Notes: generated by a model not told the origin, from the sequence alone. Shown: positions 10,311 to 20,680, counted from the stretch's first letter. The stretch is 64,000 nucleotides of DNA from Hymenobacter monticola (GCF_022811645.1 NZ_CP094534.1:1736001-1800000), one strand, 5' to 3'. A program made the numbers and translations.

Positions 10311-10352
10311 CAAGGTGTTCCTGTTTTAATTAAAGCAACGCCCGGCCTGCCC

Positions 10353-10388
10353 AAAAAAGAAGCCCCCGCGCTAACACCCAGGGGCTTC
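10353..10388 (-). terminator. Rho-independent terminator after the small T9SS cargo gene
   Basis: Arms GAAGCCCC and GGGGCTTC with a 14-nt loop, followed on the minus strand by six T residues. It lies about 24 bp beyond the stop codon at 10412. Confidence 0.85.
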
Positions 10389-10411
10389 AAGCAACGAAGA
10401 GGGCTCCTGGC

Positions 10412-11506
10412 TTACTGCTTGACGAGCCGCAGCCGCAGCGGCTGCCCGGCCAGCGCCACCTGCAGCACGTACAGGCCCGCCGGGACGGCGTCCAAATCAC
10501 TAAGCACCAAATGATTGATGCCGACAGTCAGGTCGAGCGACCGGGCCAGCACCCGGCGGCCGGCGGCATCGGTGAGCAACAGCAGCGCGCCCGTTTGCGC
10601 CTGCGTCGCGCGCAAGGTGATGGCGAGTTCCGTGGCAAAGGGCTGCGGCGCGGCACTCAAGGTCGCCGCTTCGCCGAATGCCACCGTGCGCACGGGCGAG
10701 TAGGTGGCCGTGCCGTCGGCGTCCTGCTGGCGCAGGCGGTAGTAGCGCCGGCCGGCTTTGCCTTTTTCAGCGTCGAGGAAAAAATAGCGGTGGGCGGCCA
10801 CGCTGCTGCCCGCACCGGCCACAAAACCCAGCGAACGGAAGTCCTGCCCGTTGGTGCTCACTTGCACATCGAAGCCCTGGTTGTTCTTTTCCGAGGCCGT
10901 GGCCCACTTCAGGGCCGCATCGGCGCTCTGGCGCGCGGCTTCAAAACTGGCCAGCTCCACGGGAAGGGGGCCGGGCGCTACCGTGAAGCTGCCTTTGTAG
11001 TTGTTGTTATTGTTGGAGTAGTACTCGGTGCCAAAACCGCACTGGTTGTAGTCCGAATCGCCATACACTTCCAGGGTATAGGTGCCCGGGGCCAGGCCGG
11101 CGGCCACGTCGGCCGCGTTGTTGAACTGGCTCCATTGCTGGTCGCCGGGGTTGGTCAGTTCCCGGTCGTAGGGCAGGTTCACTTGCGTGAAAGCACCGGG
11201 GGTGCCGCCGCTGGTCAGGTACACGCGGTAGTAAAGGTGGGCATTGAGCACGTTGCAGCCCCCGTTTTTAAACGTTTTGAGCTGCCCGCCCACAAACACC
11301 AGCGGCCGGCCCTGCACCACCGTGCCCAGGCTGGGGCCCACGAAATCGTAAGAAGTAGTTTGGGTAGAAGGGTTGAGGTCGTAGGTATTGGTGCCGGCGT
11401 TGTTGATGTTGAGAAACACGTAGCCTTCAAAAACACCGGTATTGGCCTGCACCCGGGCGCTCAGCAGCAAGAACAGCAGGCCGAGAAGGGTGCACCGGGT
11501 GCGCAT
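10412..11506 (-). CDS. Secreted T9SS cargo protein, about 364 residues
   Basis: The chosen start (ATG at 11506) gives a clean signal peptide, MRTRCTLLGLLFLLL followed by SARVQA. An in-frame ATG at 11545 would add 13 residues; both lie downstream of the promoter proposed at 11578-11607, so the choice is open. The middle domain is unassigned and rich in Asn and Tyr (EYYSNNNNNY). After it comes the fibronectin-like module that often precedes T9SS sorting domains (LPVELASFEA, LKWATASEKNNQGFDVQ), then a C-terminal sorting domain ending GLYVLQVAL and a basic tail. It is exported and probably surface-bound or released; no catalytic motif is visible. Confidence 0.85.
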   Translation of the reverse strand: MRTRCTLLGLLFLLLSARVQANTGVFEGYVFLNINNAGTNTYDLNPSTQTTSYDFVGPSLGTVVQGRPLVFVGGQLKTFKNGGCNVLNAHLYYRVYLTSGGTPGAFTQVNLPYDRELTNPGDQQWSQFNNAADVAAGLAPGTYTLEVYGDSDYNQCGFGTEYYSNNNNNYKGSFTVAPGPLPVELASFEAARQSADAALKWATASEKNNQGFDVQVSTNGQDFRSLGFVAGAGSSVAAHRYFFLDAEKGKAGRRYYRLRQQDADGTATYSPVRTVAFGEAATLSAAPQPFATELAITLRATQAQTGALLLLTDAAGRRVLARSLDLTVGINHLVLSDLDAVPAGLYVLQVALAGQPLRLRLVKQ

Positions 11507-11852
11507 TGGGTGGGCAGCAAAGCAAACGGGTAAAGAAAACGGCATAAGAGCGAGGTGGGAATTGGGGTTGGAAAAAGCAAAGAGAAAGGCATCGACTGAG
11601 CCCAAACGGACGCAGCACACCGGCCCAAAGGCCAATTGCAGTCTGGAAAGGAGGGAGGTACGGGGCTTATTTGCCGCTTCGGCCGCTTCGGCCGCGCGGA
11701 AGCGACGCAGCCAAAACGACCTCTCCTGAATTGCCCGGGGTAGAGGCAGAGAGATAACAAAGTTCATACATATGGCGAACTTTAACAATGCCCCTGCGCC
11801 CACTATTTCAGCATTGCCGAGGGCCTTAGCCGCACCCCGCTGCCTGCTCCGG
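11507..11852 (-). other. Intergenic region with no gene
   Basis: It separates two minus-strand genes. It contains the proposed promoter at 11578-11607 and a short tandem run of ttcggccgc units near 11678-11697. I see no terminator for the gene ending at 11853 and no credible coding frame, although frames in both directions are open because of the high GC content. Confidence 0.5.
11578..11607 (-). promoter_or_regulatory. Bacteroidota-type promoter for the small T9SS cargo gene
   Basis: On the minus strand, TTTG (11607-11604), an 18-nt spacer and TCTCTTTG (11585-11578) match the TTTG/TAnnTTTG pattern with one mismatch in the -7 box. Transcription would start near 11572, upstream of both candidate start codons. 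Confidence 0.55.
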
Positions 11853-12911
11853 TCAAACCGTCATTTGACGGGCCGGGGCCATGGTGATGCGGCGCAGAAA
11901 TTCCAGCGCCGGCTGGTAGCGGCTGCGCAGCTCGCGGTAGTGCGCCCAAGCCGCGGCGCGGTCTTCGCGCAGGCGCAGGCCGTTGTCGGCCAGCAGCCGG
12001 CAGGCTTCGTCGAAGTCGGCGCGTTGGGGCGCTTCGTCGTCATCGGCGGGCAGCAGGCCGGAAGGTTCGGCGCCGGCTTTTTTGTCGAAGAAGCGGTACA
12101 CCCGGTTCAGGGCCAGGCAGCCGGCCTTGAAAGTGGTTTCGACCTGGCGGGGACGGGGGCCTTCCACGGCGGCGAAGAGCAACGCCGCGGCGTCCAGAAT
12201 CAACCCGCCGGCCGCCACCCAGGAGCGCCCCGGCTGCGGCGAGCGGAAAAACGACAGGATGGGCAGCGAGGTGTGGCTTTCCTCAATCTCGACAAACCAT
12301 TGCTCCCAGGCGGCCCACTGCTGGTCGTCGTTCTGCACCGAGCCGTCGTGGTTGAGCCAGCCCAGCAGGCAGGCGGCGGTGGGCGGCGTGCCCGCCCGCA
12401 GTTCCAGCAGGGCCACCGTGGTTTCGCGCCGGGCAAAGGCCTGGTAAATGGTGGGCAGGTAGGAGAGCAACAGCGTGAGCAGCAGCAGCCCCAGCGTGGC
12501 TTCGGAGTAGGTGAGCACCCCGCCCACGAAACTGAACTCGTCGATGGTGCCCAGCGTGAGCAACGAGCTGCCGCTTAGCTGGTAGCAGTGCACGATGTCG
12601 CCTTCGCCCACCGCCCAGTACATGCCGGTATAGCCCAGGCTAACCAAGGCCTCCCACACCACGGGTAGCGCCACCAAGGCCACCGGCGCGTAGTGGGCCA
12701 TGATTTTGTCGCGCCGCTCGTAGGAATTGGCCAGCTTGGCGGCCAGGTCGAACACCACCCGGATGCTCATGAACACCCACACGTTCAGCCGTACTACCTC
12801 GTTGCGCGGCAGCACAAACGAGCGGATAGCCGCCGATAACGTGGTGATAACGAGCATCACGCCGCCCAGCGCCGCCATCACGCGCAAAGCCCCAAACAGG
12901 AAGTCCGACAT
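11853..12911 (-). CDS. Membrane protein of unknown function, ion-channel-like N-terminal half
   Basis: 352 residues. There are hydrophobic segments near residues 10-30, 75-95 and 145-170, with a re-entrant-looking stretch between the last two that reads SGSSLLTLGT. This arrangement, two helices around a TLGT-type loop, resembles the pore region of tetrameric cation channels, but the canonical TVGYG filter is absent. The C-terminal half (about 170-352) is soluble and probably cytoplasmic, rich in Glu, Arg and Trp. The protein may be a channel-related or an unrelated membrane protein; I do not assign a function. It stands alone between a T9SS cargo gene and lutB. Confidence 0.7.
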   Translation of the reverse strand: MSDFLFGALRVMAALGGVMLVITTLSAAIRSFVLPRNEVVRLNVWVFMSIRVVFDLAAKLANSYERRDKIMAHYAPVALVALPVVWEALVSLGYTGMYWAVGEGDIVHCYQLSGSSLLTLGTIDEFSFVGGVLTYSEATLGLLLLTLLLSYLPTIYQAFARRETTVALLELRAGTPPTAACLLGWLNHDGSVQNDDQQWAAWEQWFVEIEESHTSLPILSFFRSPQPGRSWVAAGGLILDAAALLFAAVEGPRPRQVETTFKAGCLALNRVYRFFDKKAGAEPSGLLPADDDEAPQRADFDEACRLLADNGLRLREDRAAAWAHYRELRSRYQPALEFLRRITMAPARQMTV

Positions 12912-12977
12912 ACCGAAGCAAAAACCCTGATACGGGCATCTGCCACAAACCGCCGACCGTTCAGCCCATTAACCGGG

Positions 12978-14363
<1,386 letters not shown>

Positions 14364-14420
14364 GCGGTGGGGCGGGTGAAATGCGGTTCACCCGGATAGT
14401 TCAGTACTTGAAATTAACAG

Positions 14421-14476
14421 AGAACGTCATGCTGAACGCAGTCGAAGCATTTCGGCCGCGCTCAGCATGACGTTCT
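14421..14476. repeat. Intergenic inverted repeat, GTCAT/GAGCGC family
   Basis: Arms agaacgtcatgctgaacgc (14421-14439) and its complement (14458-14476) match at 18 of 19 positions. It lies between the M28 peptidase gene and lutB. The head GTCATGCTGAACGCAG resembles elements at 42233, 47143 and 56453. Confidence 0.8.
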
Positions 14477-14502
14477 AAACGGTCACACTAATGATGTGCT
14501 AA

Positions 14503-16188
14503 CTACGGCTTGTTCGAGTCAACCACAATGCGGCCGTCGCGGTTGGCCAACTCCCAGGCCAGGTGAAACACCAGCTTGGCGCGCTTCTCCATCTTCGAAA
14601 ACTCGATTTTGCTGATTTCGTCGGTTTCCTTGTGGTAGTCGGCATGCACGCCGTTGAAGAAAAAGGCCACCGGCACCTTGTTCACCGCGAAGTTGTAGTG
14701 GTCGGAGCGGTAGTAGAAGCGGTTCGGGTCGGCCGGGTCATCGAAGCGGTAATCCAGGTCGAGGTTGCTGTACTGCTTGTTTTCGGCTTCCAGAATCACT
14801 TTCAACTCCGAGGCCAGCTTGTCGGAACCGATGACGTACACGTAGTCCGGCTTGCCCTCGTGCTCCACGTCGGTGCGTCCTATCATATCCACGTTCAGGT
14901 CGGCTTCCGTCTGGGCCAGCGGGAAAATGGGGTGCTTCGAGTAGTATTCCGAGCCAAACAGGCCCTTTTCCTCGCCCGTCACGCTCAGGAAGAGCAGGCT
15001 GCGGCGCGGGCCGTGCCCGTCGGCCTTGGCCTTAGCGAAAGCCTCGGCCATCGACACAATGGCCGAGGTGCCCGAGCCATCGTCGTCGGCCCCGTTGAAC
15101 ACCACGCCGTTCTGAATGCCCAGGTGGTCGTGGTGGGCCGAAATCACAATGATGTCGTCCTTCTTATCAGTGCCTTCGATGAAGCCCAGCGCGTTTTCCG
15201 TGCCCAGCGGCGTGCGCTTGCGCTCGGCCCGAATCTGCATCGGCTTCACCTTAAAGGTCGATTTCACCGGCTGCTTGGTGCTGTTGGTTTTGGCCAGGTA
15301 GGCCTGCATGGCCGCATCCTTGGTGCCCAGCAACGCCAGCCCCACGGCCGGCGACACATTGAACGTCGGTACGCGGCTCGGCTTTTGGCCTTCGCTGGGC
15401 ATCACCACCGAAGGACGGCTGATGTAAGGCGCCAGGCGGGCCGTCTGCTTAGCGAAGTTGCTGGCGGGATTAAAGTTCACGAAGAACACCGAGCGGGCGC
15501 CTTTCTGAGTGGCTAGCTGCACCTTGGCGCGGTCGGTGCCCCACTGCGAGGGCGCCCCGTCGGGGCTCAGCAGGGCTTTGCCGCCGTCGCCGGTGGGCTC
15601 ACCTTGCAAGATGAGCAGGTCTTTGCCCGCCACGTCGAGGCCGGCGTAGTCGGAGTAGCCGGCCTGCTCGATGCCGTAGCCCACAAACACCGGCGTCACG
15701 GTGGTTTCGGTAGCAAAAGGCGAGTCGCCGGTGCCATAGAAGTCGGTCAGCCAGGCGTAGCTGGTTTTGCCCACTTTCAGGGTGGCGCCGTCGGCCCAAC
15801 TCACCTGCTCCACGTTGAATTGTTGCAGGTAAGGGTCGGTGCCGGTGGTCACGGGGCCGGTCAGGCCGGCGTTTTTAAACTGGGCGGCCACGTAGGCGGC
15901 GGCCATGTGCTGGCCCTTCATGCCCGTTTCGCGACCTTCGTACTCGTCGGAGGCCAGCACCGCCAGGTGCGTGCGCAGCCGCTCGGCCGATACCAGGTCG
16001 GCGTATTTTACGCTAAAGTCTTCCGGAGCCACGGGCTGGGTGGCGGCAACAGCTTTGTCGTCCTTGATTTTGGTTTTGGCGGGCGCCGTCACGCCCCCTT
16101 TGGTCTTCACTTTGACCTTGCCCTGCGCATGGGCCGGGGCAGCGCTGGCCAGGGCCAGAAAGGCCAGCAGGAGAGGGGTTTGTTTCAT
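14503..16188 (-). CDS. Secreted M28-family zinc aminopeptidase
   Basis: 561 residues from the ATG at 16188, which begins a clear signal peptide (MKQTPLLLAFLALASAAP, AHAQ); the longer open frame upstream only runs into a repeat. A PA-type insert (about 170-330) precedes the C-terminal M28 catalytic domain. Metal and catalytic motifs are visible in order: SAHHDHLG, NGADDDGSGTSA, SVTGEEKGLFGSEYY, VDMIGR and YRSDHYNF, giving the H/D/E/D/H set of a two-zinc site with the EE pair. It should cleave N-terminal residues from peptides in the periplasm or outside the cell. It stands alone, with inverted repeats on both sides. Confidence 0.92.
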   Translation of the reverse strand: MKQTPLLLAFLALASAAPAHAQGKVKVKTKGGVTAPAKTKIKDDKAVAATQPVAPEDFSVKYADLVSAERLRTHLAVLASDEYEGRETGMKGQHMAAAYVAAQFKNAGLTGPVTTGTDPYLQQFNVEQVSWADGATLKVGKTSYAWLTDFYGTGDSPFATETTVTPVFVGYGIEQAGYSDYAGLDVAGKDLLILQGEPTGDGGKALLSPDGAPSQWGTDRAKVQLATQKGARSVFFVNFNPASNFAKQTARLAPYISRPSVVMPSEGQKPSRVPTFNVSPAVGLALLGTKDAAMQAYLAKTNSTKQPVKSTFKVKPMQIRAERKRTPLGTENALGFIEGTDKKDDIIVISAHHDHLGIQNGVVFNGADDDGSGTSAIVSMAEAFAKAKADGHGPRRSLLFLSVTGEEKGLFGSEYYSKHPIFPLAQTEADLNVDMIGRTDVEHEGKPDYVYVIGSDKLASELKVILEAENKQYSNLDLDYRFDDPADPNRFYYRSDHYNFAVNKVPVAFFFNGVHADYHKETDEISKIEFSKMEKRAKLVFHLAWELANRDGRIVVDSNKP

Positions 16189-16220
16189 TGCTTTTGGTTG
16201 GTGGGAAATTTCTGGGACGG

Positions 16221-16317
16221 TGTAGAGACGCATAATTGCGTCTCGTCGTTGAACGTCTTGCGGCACGTCCTTTGGACGATTTCGTTCAACGGCGAGACGC
16301 AATTATCCGTCTCTACA
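16221..16317. repeat. Intergenic inverted repeat with 35-bp arms
   Basis: Arms at 16221-16255 and 16283-16317 are complementary at 33 of 35 positions and enclose a 27-nt loop. They carry a TGTAGAGACG end and a CGTTGAACG core; the same core recurs in the composite element at 51579-51780. It lies between ispF and the M28 peptidase gene. Confidence 0.85.
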
Positions 16318-16335
16318 TCATTCAAAGCTTGATAA

Positions 16336-16815
16336 TTACGATTTCACAATCAGCACGCTGGCGTAGGCGGCCACGCCTTCCTGCCGGCCCACAAAACCCA
16401 GTTTTTCGGTCGTGGTTGCTTTAATGGAAATATCTTCTTCGGCCACGCCCATCACGGCGGCCAGCACGCGCTGCATTTCCGGGATGTGGGGGTTGATTTT
16501 GGGGCGCTCCAGGCAGATGGTCGAGTCCACGTTACCCACCTCGTAGCCACGTTCGCGCAGCAGGCGCATCACGCCGGCCAGCAGCTTTTTCGAGTCGATG
16601 CCTTTGTACTGCGGGTCGGTGTCGGGGAAATGAAAGCCGATATCGCGCAGGTTGGCGGCGCCCAGTAGCGCGTCGCAAATAACGTGAATGAGCACGTCGG
16701 CGTCGGAGTGGCCGAGGGCGCCGTGGGTGTGCGGCACCTCAATGCCGCCGAGCCAGAAGGGCAGTCCTTCCTTCAATTGGTGAACGTCGTAGCCGAAGCC
16801 GGTCCGGATTTTCAT
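16336..16815 (-). CDS. ispF: 2-C-methyl-D-erythritol 2,4-cyclodiphosphate synthase
   Basis: 159 residues, the usual length. It cyclises CDP-methylerythritol phosphate to MEcPP in the non-mevalonate isoprenoid pathway. The signature GFGYDVHQL supplies metal ligands D10 and H12; HSDADVLIHVICDALLGAAN supplies H44 and the active-site Ser/Asp. The family tail TTEKLGFVGRQEGVAAYA is intact. A -7 box TACTTTTG lies 38 bp before the start codon. No other isoprenoid gene is nearby. Confidence 0.97.
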   Translation of the reverse strand: MKIRTGFGYDVHQLKEGLPFWLGGIEVPHTHGALGHSDADVLIHVICDALLGAANLRDIGFHFPDTDPQYKGIDSKKLLAGVMRLLRERGYEVGNVDSTICLERPKINPHIPEMQRVLAAVMGVAEEDISIKATTTEKLGFVGRQEGVAAYASVLIVKS

Positions 16816-16852
16816 AGAAGCGCGAATGCAAGCGGGCCACCGCGGCCCGGCG

Positions 16853-16860
16853 CAAAAGTA
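16853..16860 (-). promoter_or_regulatory. -7 box for ispF
   Basis: TACTTTTG on the minus strand matches TAnnTTTG exactly and lies 38 bp upstream of the ispF ATG. A matching -33 element is not obvious. Confidence 0.5.
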
Positions 16861-17094
16861 CCGGCCGGCGCGGCTTCCGCCGAGGCACCTGCTACGGTCG
16901 TGTTTACAAATAAATAATATGATTCCGCAATGCTATTAAGCTAAATTTATTAGTTTTGTGTTGCCAACAAAATTAGTTGTCGATGCGTGCGGCCGCCTAC
17001 TTTTTTTCGGTTCAAGCTAAAGTAAACGCGGGGCAGTTGCGTCTTGTCACGCGCGAAAAGGCCTTGCGCTGGTTGCAGACCGTAAAAACGCGAT

Positions 17095-17122
17095 GGAAAC
17101 TTTGGGTACATTGAAAGTTTCC
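17095..17122 (+). promoter_or_regulatory. Candidate TetR operator (28-bp palindrome)
   Basis: Perfect arms GGAAACTTT (17095-17103) and AAAGTTTCC (17114-17122) are separated by 10 nt. The palindrome covers the -33 element and ends 4 bp before the -7 box of the tetR-efflux operon, the position expected for autorepression. Binding by the adjacent TetR protein is inference. Confidence 0.7.
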
Positions 17123-17134
17123 GTTGTATCTTTG
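17101..17134 (+). promoter_or_regulatory. Promoter of the TetR-efflux operon
   Basis: TTTG (17101-17104), a 22-nt spacer and a perfect -7 box TATCTTTG (17127-17134). Transcription should begin near 17140, only a few bases before the ATG at 17146, so the message would be almost leaderless. This argues against a GTG start at 17134. Confidence 0.75.
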
Positions 17135-17145
17135 TGGCGTTAGTT

Positions 17146-17760
17146 ATGGAAATCAAAGACCGAATCCTGAACCACGCCCAGCGGCTCTTCATGCGCAACG
17201 GCATCAAAAGCGTGAGCATGGACGACATCGCCGCCGACATGGCCATGTCGAAAAAGACCCTTTACAAATGGTTCGAAAACAAGGACCAGATTGTGATGGC
17301 CGGCATCACCAACCACCTCAACGGTGTGCAGGGCGAGTGCGCGGGGGTGGCCAGCAAAGCGGCCAACGCCGTGGAGGAAATGCTGATGCTGGCGAAGTGG
17401 GCCGACGAGCAGTTTGCCGACGTGCACCCCAGCATCTTCAACGACATGAAGAAGTACCATCCGGCGGCCTGGGAGCTATTTCGGGCCCATAAAAACACCT
17501 TCATTCTGGCCCAGATAGCGCAGAACCTGCGCCGGGGCATGGCCGAGGGCCTGTTCCGGCCCGACCTCGACGTGGAGGTGCTGGCCCGCCTCAACCTGGC
17601 CCAGATTGAGCTGGCGTTCGACTCGGAGCTGTACCCGTCCGCGCAGTTCAGCCCGGTGCGCGTCAACCGGGTGTTCGACGAGCATTTTCTGCTTGGTGTG
17701 GCTACCCTCAAGGGCCACAAGCTCATCAACGAGTACCGGCACATCACCGAGGCCGAATAA
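17146..17760 (+). CDS. TetR-family transcriptional regulator of the efflux operon
   Basis: 204 residues. The N-terminal domain is a TetR helix-turn-helix (RNGIKSVSMDDIAADMAMS, KKTLYKWFENKDQIV, about residues 17-52); the rest is a helical ligand-binding domain. It is the first gene of a run with the TolC-like, fusion and RND genes, spaced by 36, 52 and 54 bp, so it probably represses its own operon through the palindrome at 17095-17122. The ATG at 17146 is preferred because the -7 box ends at 17134. The inducer is unknown. Confidence 0.92.
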   Translation: MEIKDRILNHAQRLFMRNGIKSVSMDDIAADMAMSKKTLYKWFENKDQIVMAGITNHLNGVQGECAGVASKAANAVEEMLMLAKWADEQFADVHPSIFNDMKKYHPAAWELFRAHKNTFILAQIAQNLRRGMAEGLFRPDLDVEVLARLNLAQIELAFDSELYPSAQFSPVRVNRVFDEHFLLGVATLKGHKLINEYRHITEAE

Positions 17761-17796
17761 TTTTCCCCCGCATACCCGTTTCTCTTTTAGCTGTTT

Positions 17797-19482
17797 ATGA
17801 ACATGCTGTTTCGAACCAGATTCCTGCTGGCGGCTGCCCTTGGTGTGGCCGTGCCGCAGGCGCTGCTTGCCCAAACCTCGCCAAGTGCCATGCCGGCGGC
17901 CCCGCCCACCACGGGCACCATGCCCCTGAGCCTGCAACAGGCCGTGGACTACGCCATTAAGAACAAGTCGAGCCTGCTGGCTACCCGCCTGGGCGAGGCC
18001 ACGGCGGCCGCCCGCGTGGGCGAAATCAAGAGTGCCGGCCTGCCACAGGTGAACGTGGCCGCCACGCTCTCCGATAACTTCAAGCTGCAGAAAAGCCTGG
18101 TGGACGTGGGCGCCTTCGGAGGTGGTACCGCTCCGGCCCTCACCGCCGCCGACATTGCCAAGGCGCAGAGCGGCCAGACCGCCACCCTCTCCCAGGTAAA
18201 TGTGGAGCGGGTGGCGCTGCCGCCCCAGGCCATTGCCTTTGGCCTGCAGTATGCCGGTAACTCCAGCGTGTCGGTGTCGCAGCTGCTGTTCGACGGCTCG
18301 TACCTGATTGGTTTGAAGGCCGCTAAGGTGTACACCGAGCTGGCCAAGAAGCAGACCCAGCAGGCCGAAATCGATGTGGCCGAGCAGGTGAGCAAGGCGT
18401 ACTACAGCACGCTGGTGGCGCGTTCGCGCCTCTCGCTGCTGGCCCGCAACGTGCAGCGCCTCGATACGGTGCTCTACCAAACGGACAAGACCTTCAAGGC
18501 CGGTTTTGCCGAGAAGCTGGACGTGGACCGGCTGCGCGTGCAGCGCAACAACCTGGTGGTGGAGCAGCAGAAAGCCCAGCGCCTCACCGAGCTGAGCGTG
18601 GGGCTGCTGAAGTTCCAGATGGGCCTGCCGCAAAGCCAGAACATCAGCTTGACCGACTCGCTGGGCGCGGCCGTGGTGGATGCCGGCAGTTTGCGCCGGG
18701 CCTTGGGCGTGGCCAGCTTAAATACGGGCGGTGGCGCCCTGGGCCAGGCCCCGGTGCCCACCGCGCCGGCCACGCCGGGCGCCGATAATACGGCCGCCCA
18801 GAACCGCCTCGACCAGCAAAACGCCCTCTCCGGCGGGTTGGGCTCGCAGGCCCGCGGCGCCATCAACTACAACAACCGCATCGAATTCTCGACCCTGGAA
18901 ACGCAGCAGGCCCTGGCCGGCCTCGACCTGCGCAACCGCCAGGCCGGTGCCTACCCGCGCCTCGTGCTCACGGGCGCCTATGGTTTCCTGGGCTCCTCGA
19001 ACCAGCTGGGCGAGTTGTTCGCCTTCCGCGGGCCGGACTCGCGCAACAGCAACGGCTTCCCCAACCAGAACTGGTTTGGCTTCGGCAACGTGGGCCTGAG
19101 CCTGCAGGTGCCGGTGTTCGACGGTTTCCGCCGCAAGTACCTGGTGCAGCAGAGCCGCCTACAACAGCAGACCATTGAAAAGGGCTTCGAAACGCTGAAG
19201 CAGAGCATCGACCTGCAGGACGCCCAGAGCCGCACCACGCTCATCAACGCGCTGGACGTGCTCGACAACCAGAAAGCCAACCTCGACTTGGCCACCGACG
19301 TGGCCCGCGTGACGCGCATCAAGTTCAACGCCGGCGTGGGCTCCAACCTGGAGGTGATTACGGCGGAAACGGATTTGCGCTCGGCCCAAACCAACTACTA
19401 CAGCGCCATTTACGACGTGCTGGTGGCCAAAGTGGACCGCGACAAGGCCACCGGCGAGCTGTATAACCAAGTGAAAAAATAA
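17797..19482 (+). CDS. TolC-family outer membrane efflux protein
   Basis: 561 residues with a signal peptide (residues 1-25, ending ALLAQ). Two outer membrane efflux repeats are recognisable: the first opens with LSLQQAVDYAIKNKSSLLA, and long amphipathic helices follow (LVARSRLSLLARNVQRLDTV; TRIKFNAGVGSNLEVITAE near the C-terminus). It forms the trimeric outer membrane channel for the RND pump encoded two genes downstream. A Pro/Ala/Gly-rich insert near residues 310-350 makes it somewhat longer than E. coli TolC. Second gene of the operon. Confidence 0.92.
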   Translation: MNMLFRTRFLLAAALGVAVPQALLAQTSPSAMPAAPPTTGTMPLSLQQAVDYAIKNKSSLLATRLGEATAAARVGEIKSAGLPQVNVAATLSDNFKLQKSLVDVGAFGGGTAPALTAADIAKAQSGQTATLSQVNVERVALPPQAIAFGLQYAGNSSVSVSQLLFDGSYLIGLKAAKVYTELAKKQTQQAEIDVAEQVSKAYYSTLVARSRLSLLARNVQRLDTVLYQTDKTFKAGFAEKLDVDRLRVQRNNLVVEQQKAQRLTELSVGLLKFQMGLPQSQNISLTDSLGAAVVDAGSLRRALGVASLNTGGGALGQAPVPTAPATPGADNTAAQNRLDQQNALSGGLGSQARGAINYNNRIEFSTLETQQALAGLDLRNRQAGAYPRLVLTGAYGFLGSSNQLGELFAFRGPDSRNSNGFPNQNWFGFGNVGLSLQVPVFDGFRRKYLVQQSRLQQQTIEKGFETLKQSIDLQDAQSRTTLINALDVLDNQKANLDLATDVARVTRIKFNAGVGSNLEVITAETDLRSAQTNYYSAIYDVLVAKVDRDKATGELYNQVKK

Positions 19483-19534
19483 CGCTGGGCCTGGCCCGCT
19501 TCCCTTTTAAAACACCGAAATACCCCGCTTACCC

Positions 19535-20680
19535 ATGCGTTTCAACCCAACCCAACCCGCCGCGCTGTTCCTCGCCGGCACCCTGCTGCTGGCCTCCTGC
19601 GGCGGCGAGAGCAAAGACCCCAAAGCCGAGCTGGCCAAGCTGAAAAAAGAGCAGGCCGCCACGCAGGCCAAAATTGCCGAGCTGGAAACCAAAACCGGCG
19701 CCAGCGCCGAAGCGGCCGCTGCCAACATCACGCCGGTATCGGTGCTGAGCGTGCAGCCCGAGAGCTTCAAGAGCTACCTCGAAGTGCAGGGCCGCGTCGA
19801 TTTCGACCAGAACGCCACCGTAGGCGCCCGCGCTGCCGGCTCGCTCACCAGCATCCGCGTGCAGCGCGGCGACCGGGTGAGCAAGGGCCAGGTGCTGGCC
19901 ACCATCGACGCCAGCGTCCTCGACGCCAACATTGCCGAGCTGCGCACCCGCATGGAGCTGGCCAAGACGGTGTACGAGAAGCAGTCCGGCCTGTGGAAGC
20001 AGCAGATTGGCACTGAAATCCAGTACCTGCAAGCCAAGAACAACTACGAGGCCCTGCAGCGCAACCTGGCCACCCTTAACCAGCAACGCTCCCTGTATAA
20101 TGTGGTGGCGCCCTTCAGCGGCACCGTGGATGAGGTGCTGCCCAAGTTGGGCGAAATTGCCGCCCCCGGCTCGCCGGTGGTGCGTCTGACCAGCGGCTCG
20201 GGCGGTAAAATCCTGGCCGACGTGTCGGAAGCCTACGGCAACAGCATTAAGGCCGGCGACGACGCCATTGTGACCATTCCGGACCTGGGCGGCGAGGAAA
20301 TTCCCGCCACGGTGCGCGTGGTAAGCCGCAGCATCAACGCCACCAGCCGCACCTTCACGGTGGAGCTGCGCCTAAAGGGCAGCAAAGCCGCCGACCTGCG
20401 CCCCAACATGGTGGCTACGGTCCGCATCCAGAACTACGACCGCCAGAACGCCACCGTCATCCCCGTGGACCTGGTGCAGAAGGACGAGCAGAACAGCTAC
20501 GTGTACGTGGTGGGCCAGGAAGCCGGCAAGGCCGTGGCCAAGAAGCGCGTCATCAAGACGGGCAACGCCTACAACGGCAAGATTGAAGTGACCAGTGGCC
20601 TGCAAAACGGCGACCAGGTGATTTCGGCCGGCTACCAGAATTTGAATGACGGCCAGGTGGTGAGTGTCGCCAAGGCCTAA
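19535..20680 (+). CDS. RND efflux membrane fusion protein (lipoprotein)
   Basis: 381 residues. The N-terminus has a lipobox (LLLASC, Cys near 21), so it is anchored to the inner membrane by lipid. A short coiled coil follows ([20 protein letters not shown]). The core has the split lipoyl/barrel-sandwich halves ([40 protein letters not shown]) around a helical hairpin, then beta-barrel and membrane-proximal domains ([12 protein letters not shown]). It links the RND pump to the TolC-like channel. Third gene of the operon. A small hairpin (20681-20698) follows the stop codon. Confidence 0.93.
   Translation: MRFNPTQPAALFLAGTLLLASCGGESKDPKAELAKLKKEQAATQAKIAELETKTGASAEAAAANITPVSVLSVQPESFKSYLEVQGRVDFDQNATVGARAAGSLTSIRVQRGDRVSKGQVLATIDASVLDANIAELRTRMELAKTVYEKQSGLWKQQIGTEIQYLQAKNNYEALQRNLATLNQQRSLYNVVAPFSGTVDEVLPKLGEIAAPGSPVVRLTSGSGGKILADVSEAYGNSIKAGDDAIVTIPDLGGEEIPATVRVVSRSINATSRTFTVELRLKGSKAADLRPNMVATVRIQNYDRQNATVIPVDLVQKDEQNSYVYVVGQEAGKAVAKKRVIKTGNAYNGKIEVTSGLQNGDQVISAGYQNLNDGQVVSVAKA

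Noticed and set aside
17476-18633. 385-residue open frame on the minus strand
   Set aside because: It overlaps both tetR and the TolC-like gene in antisense and has no recognisable domain.
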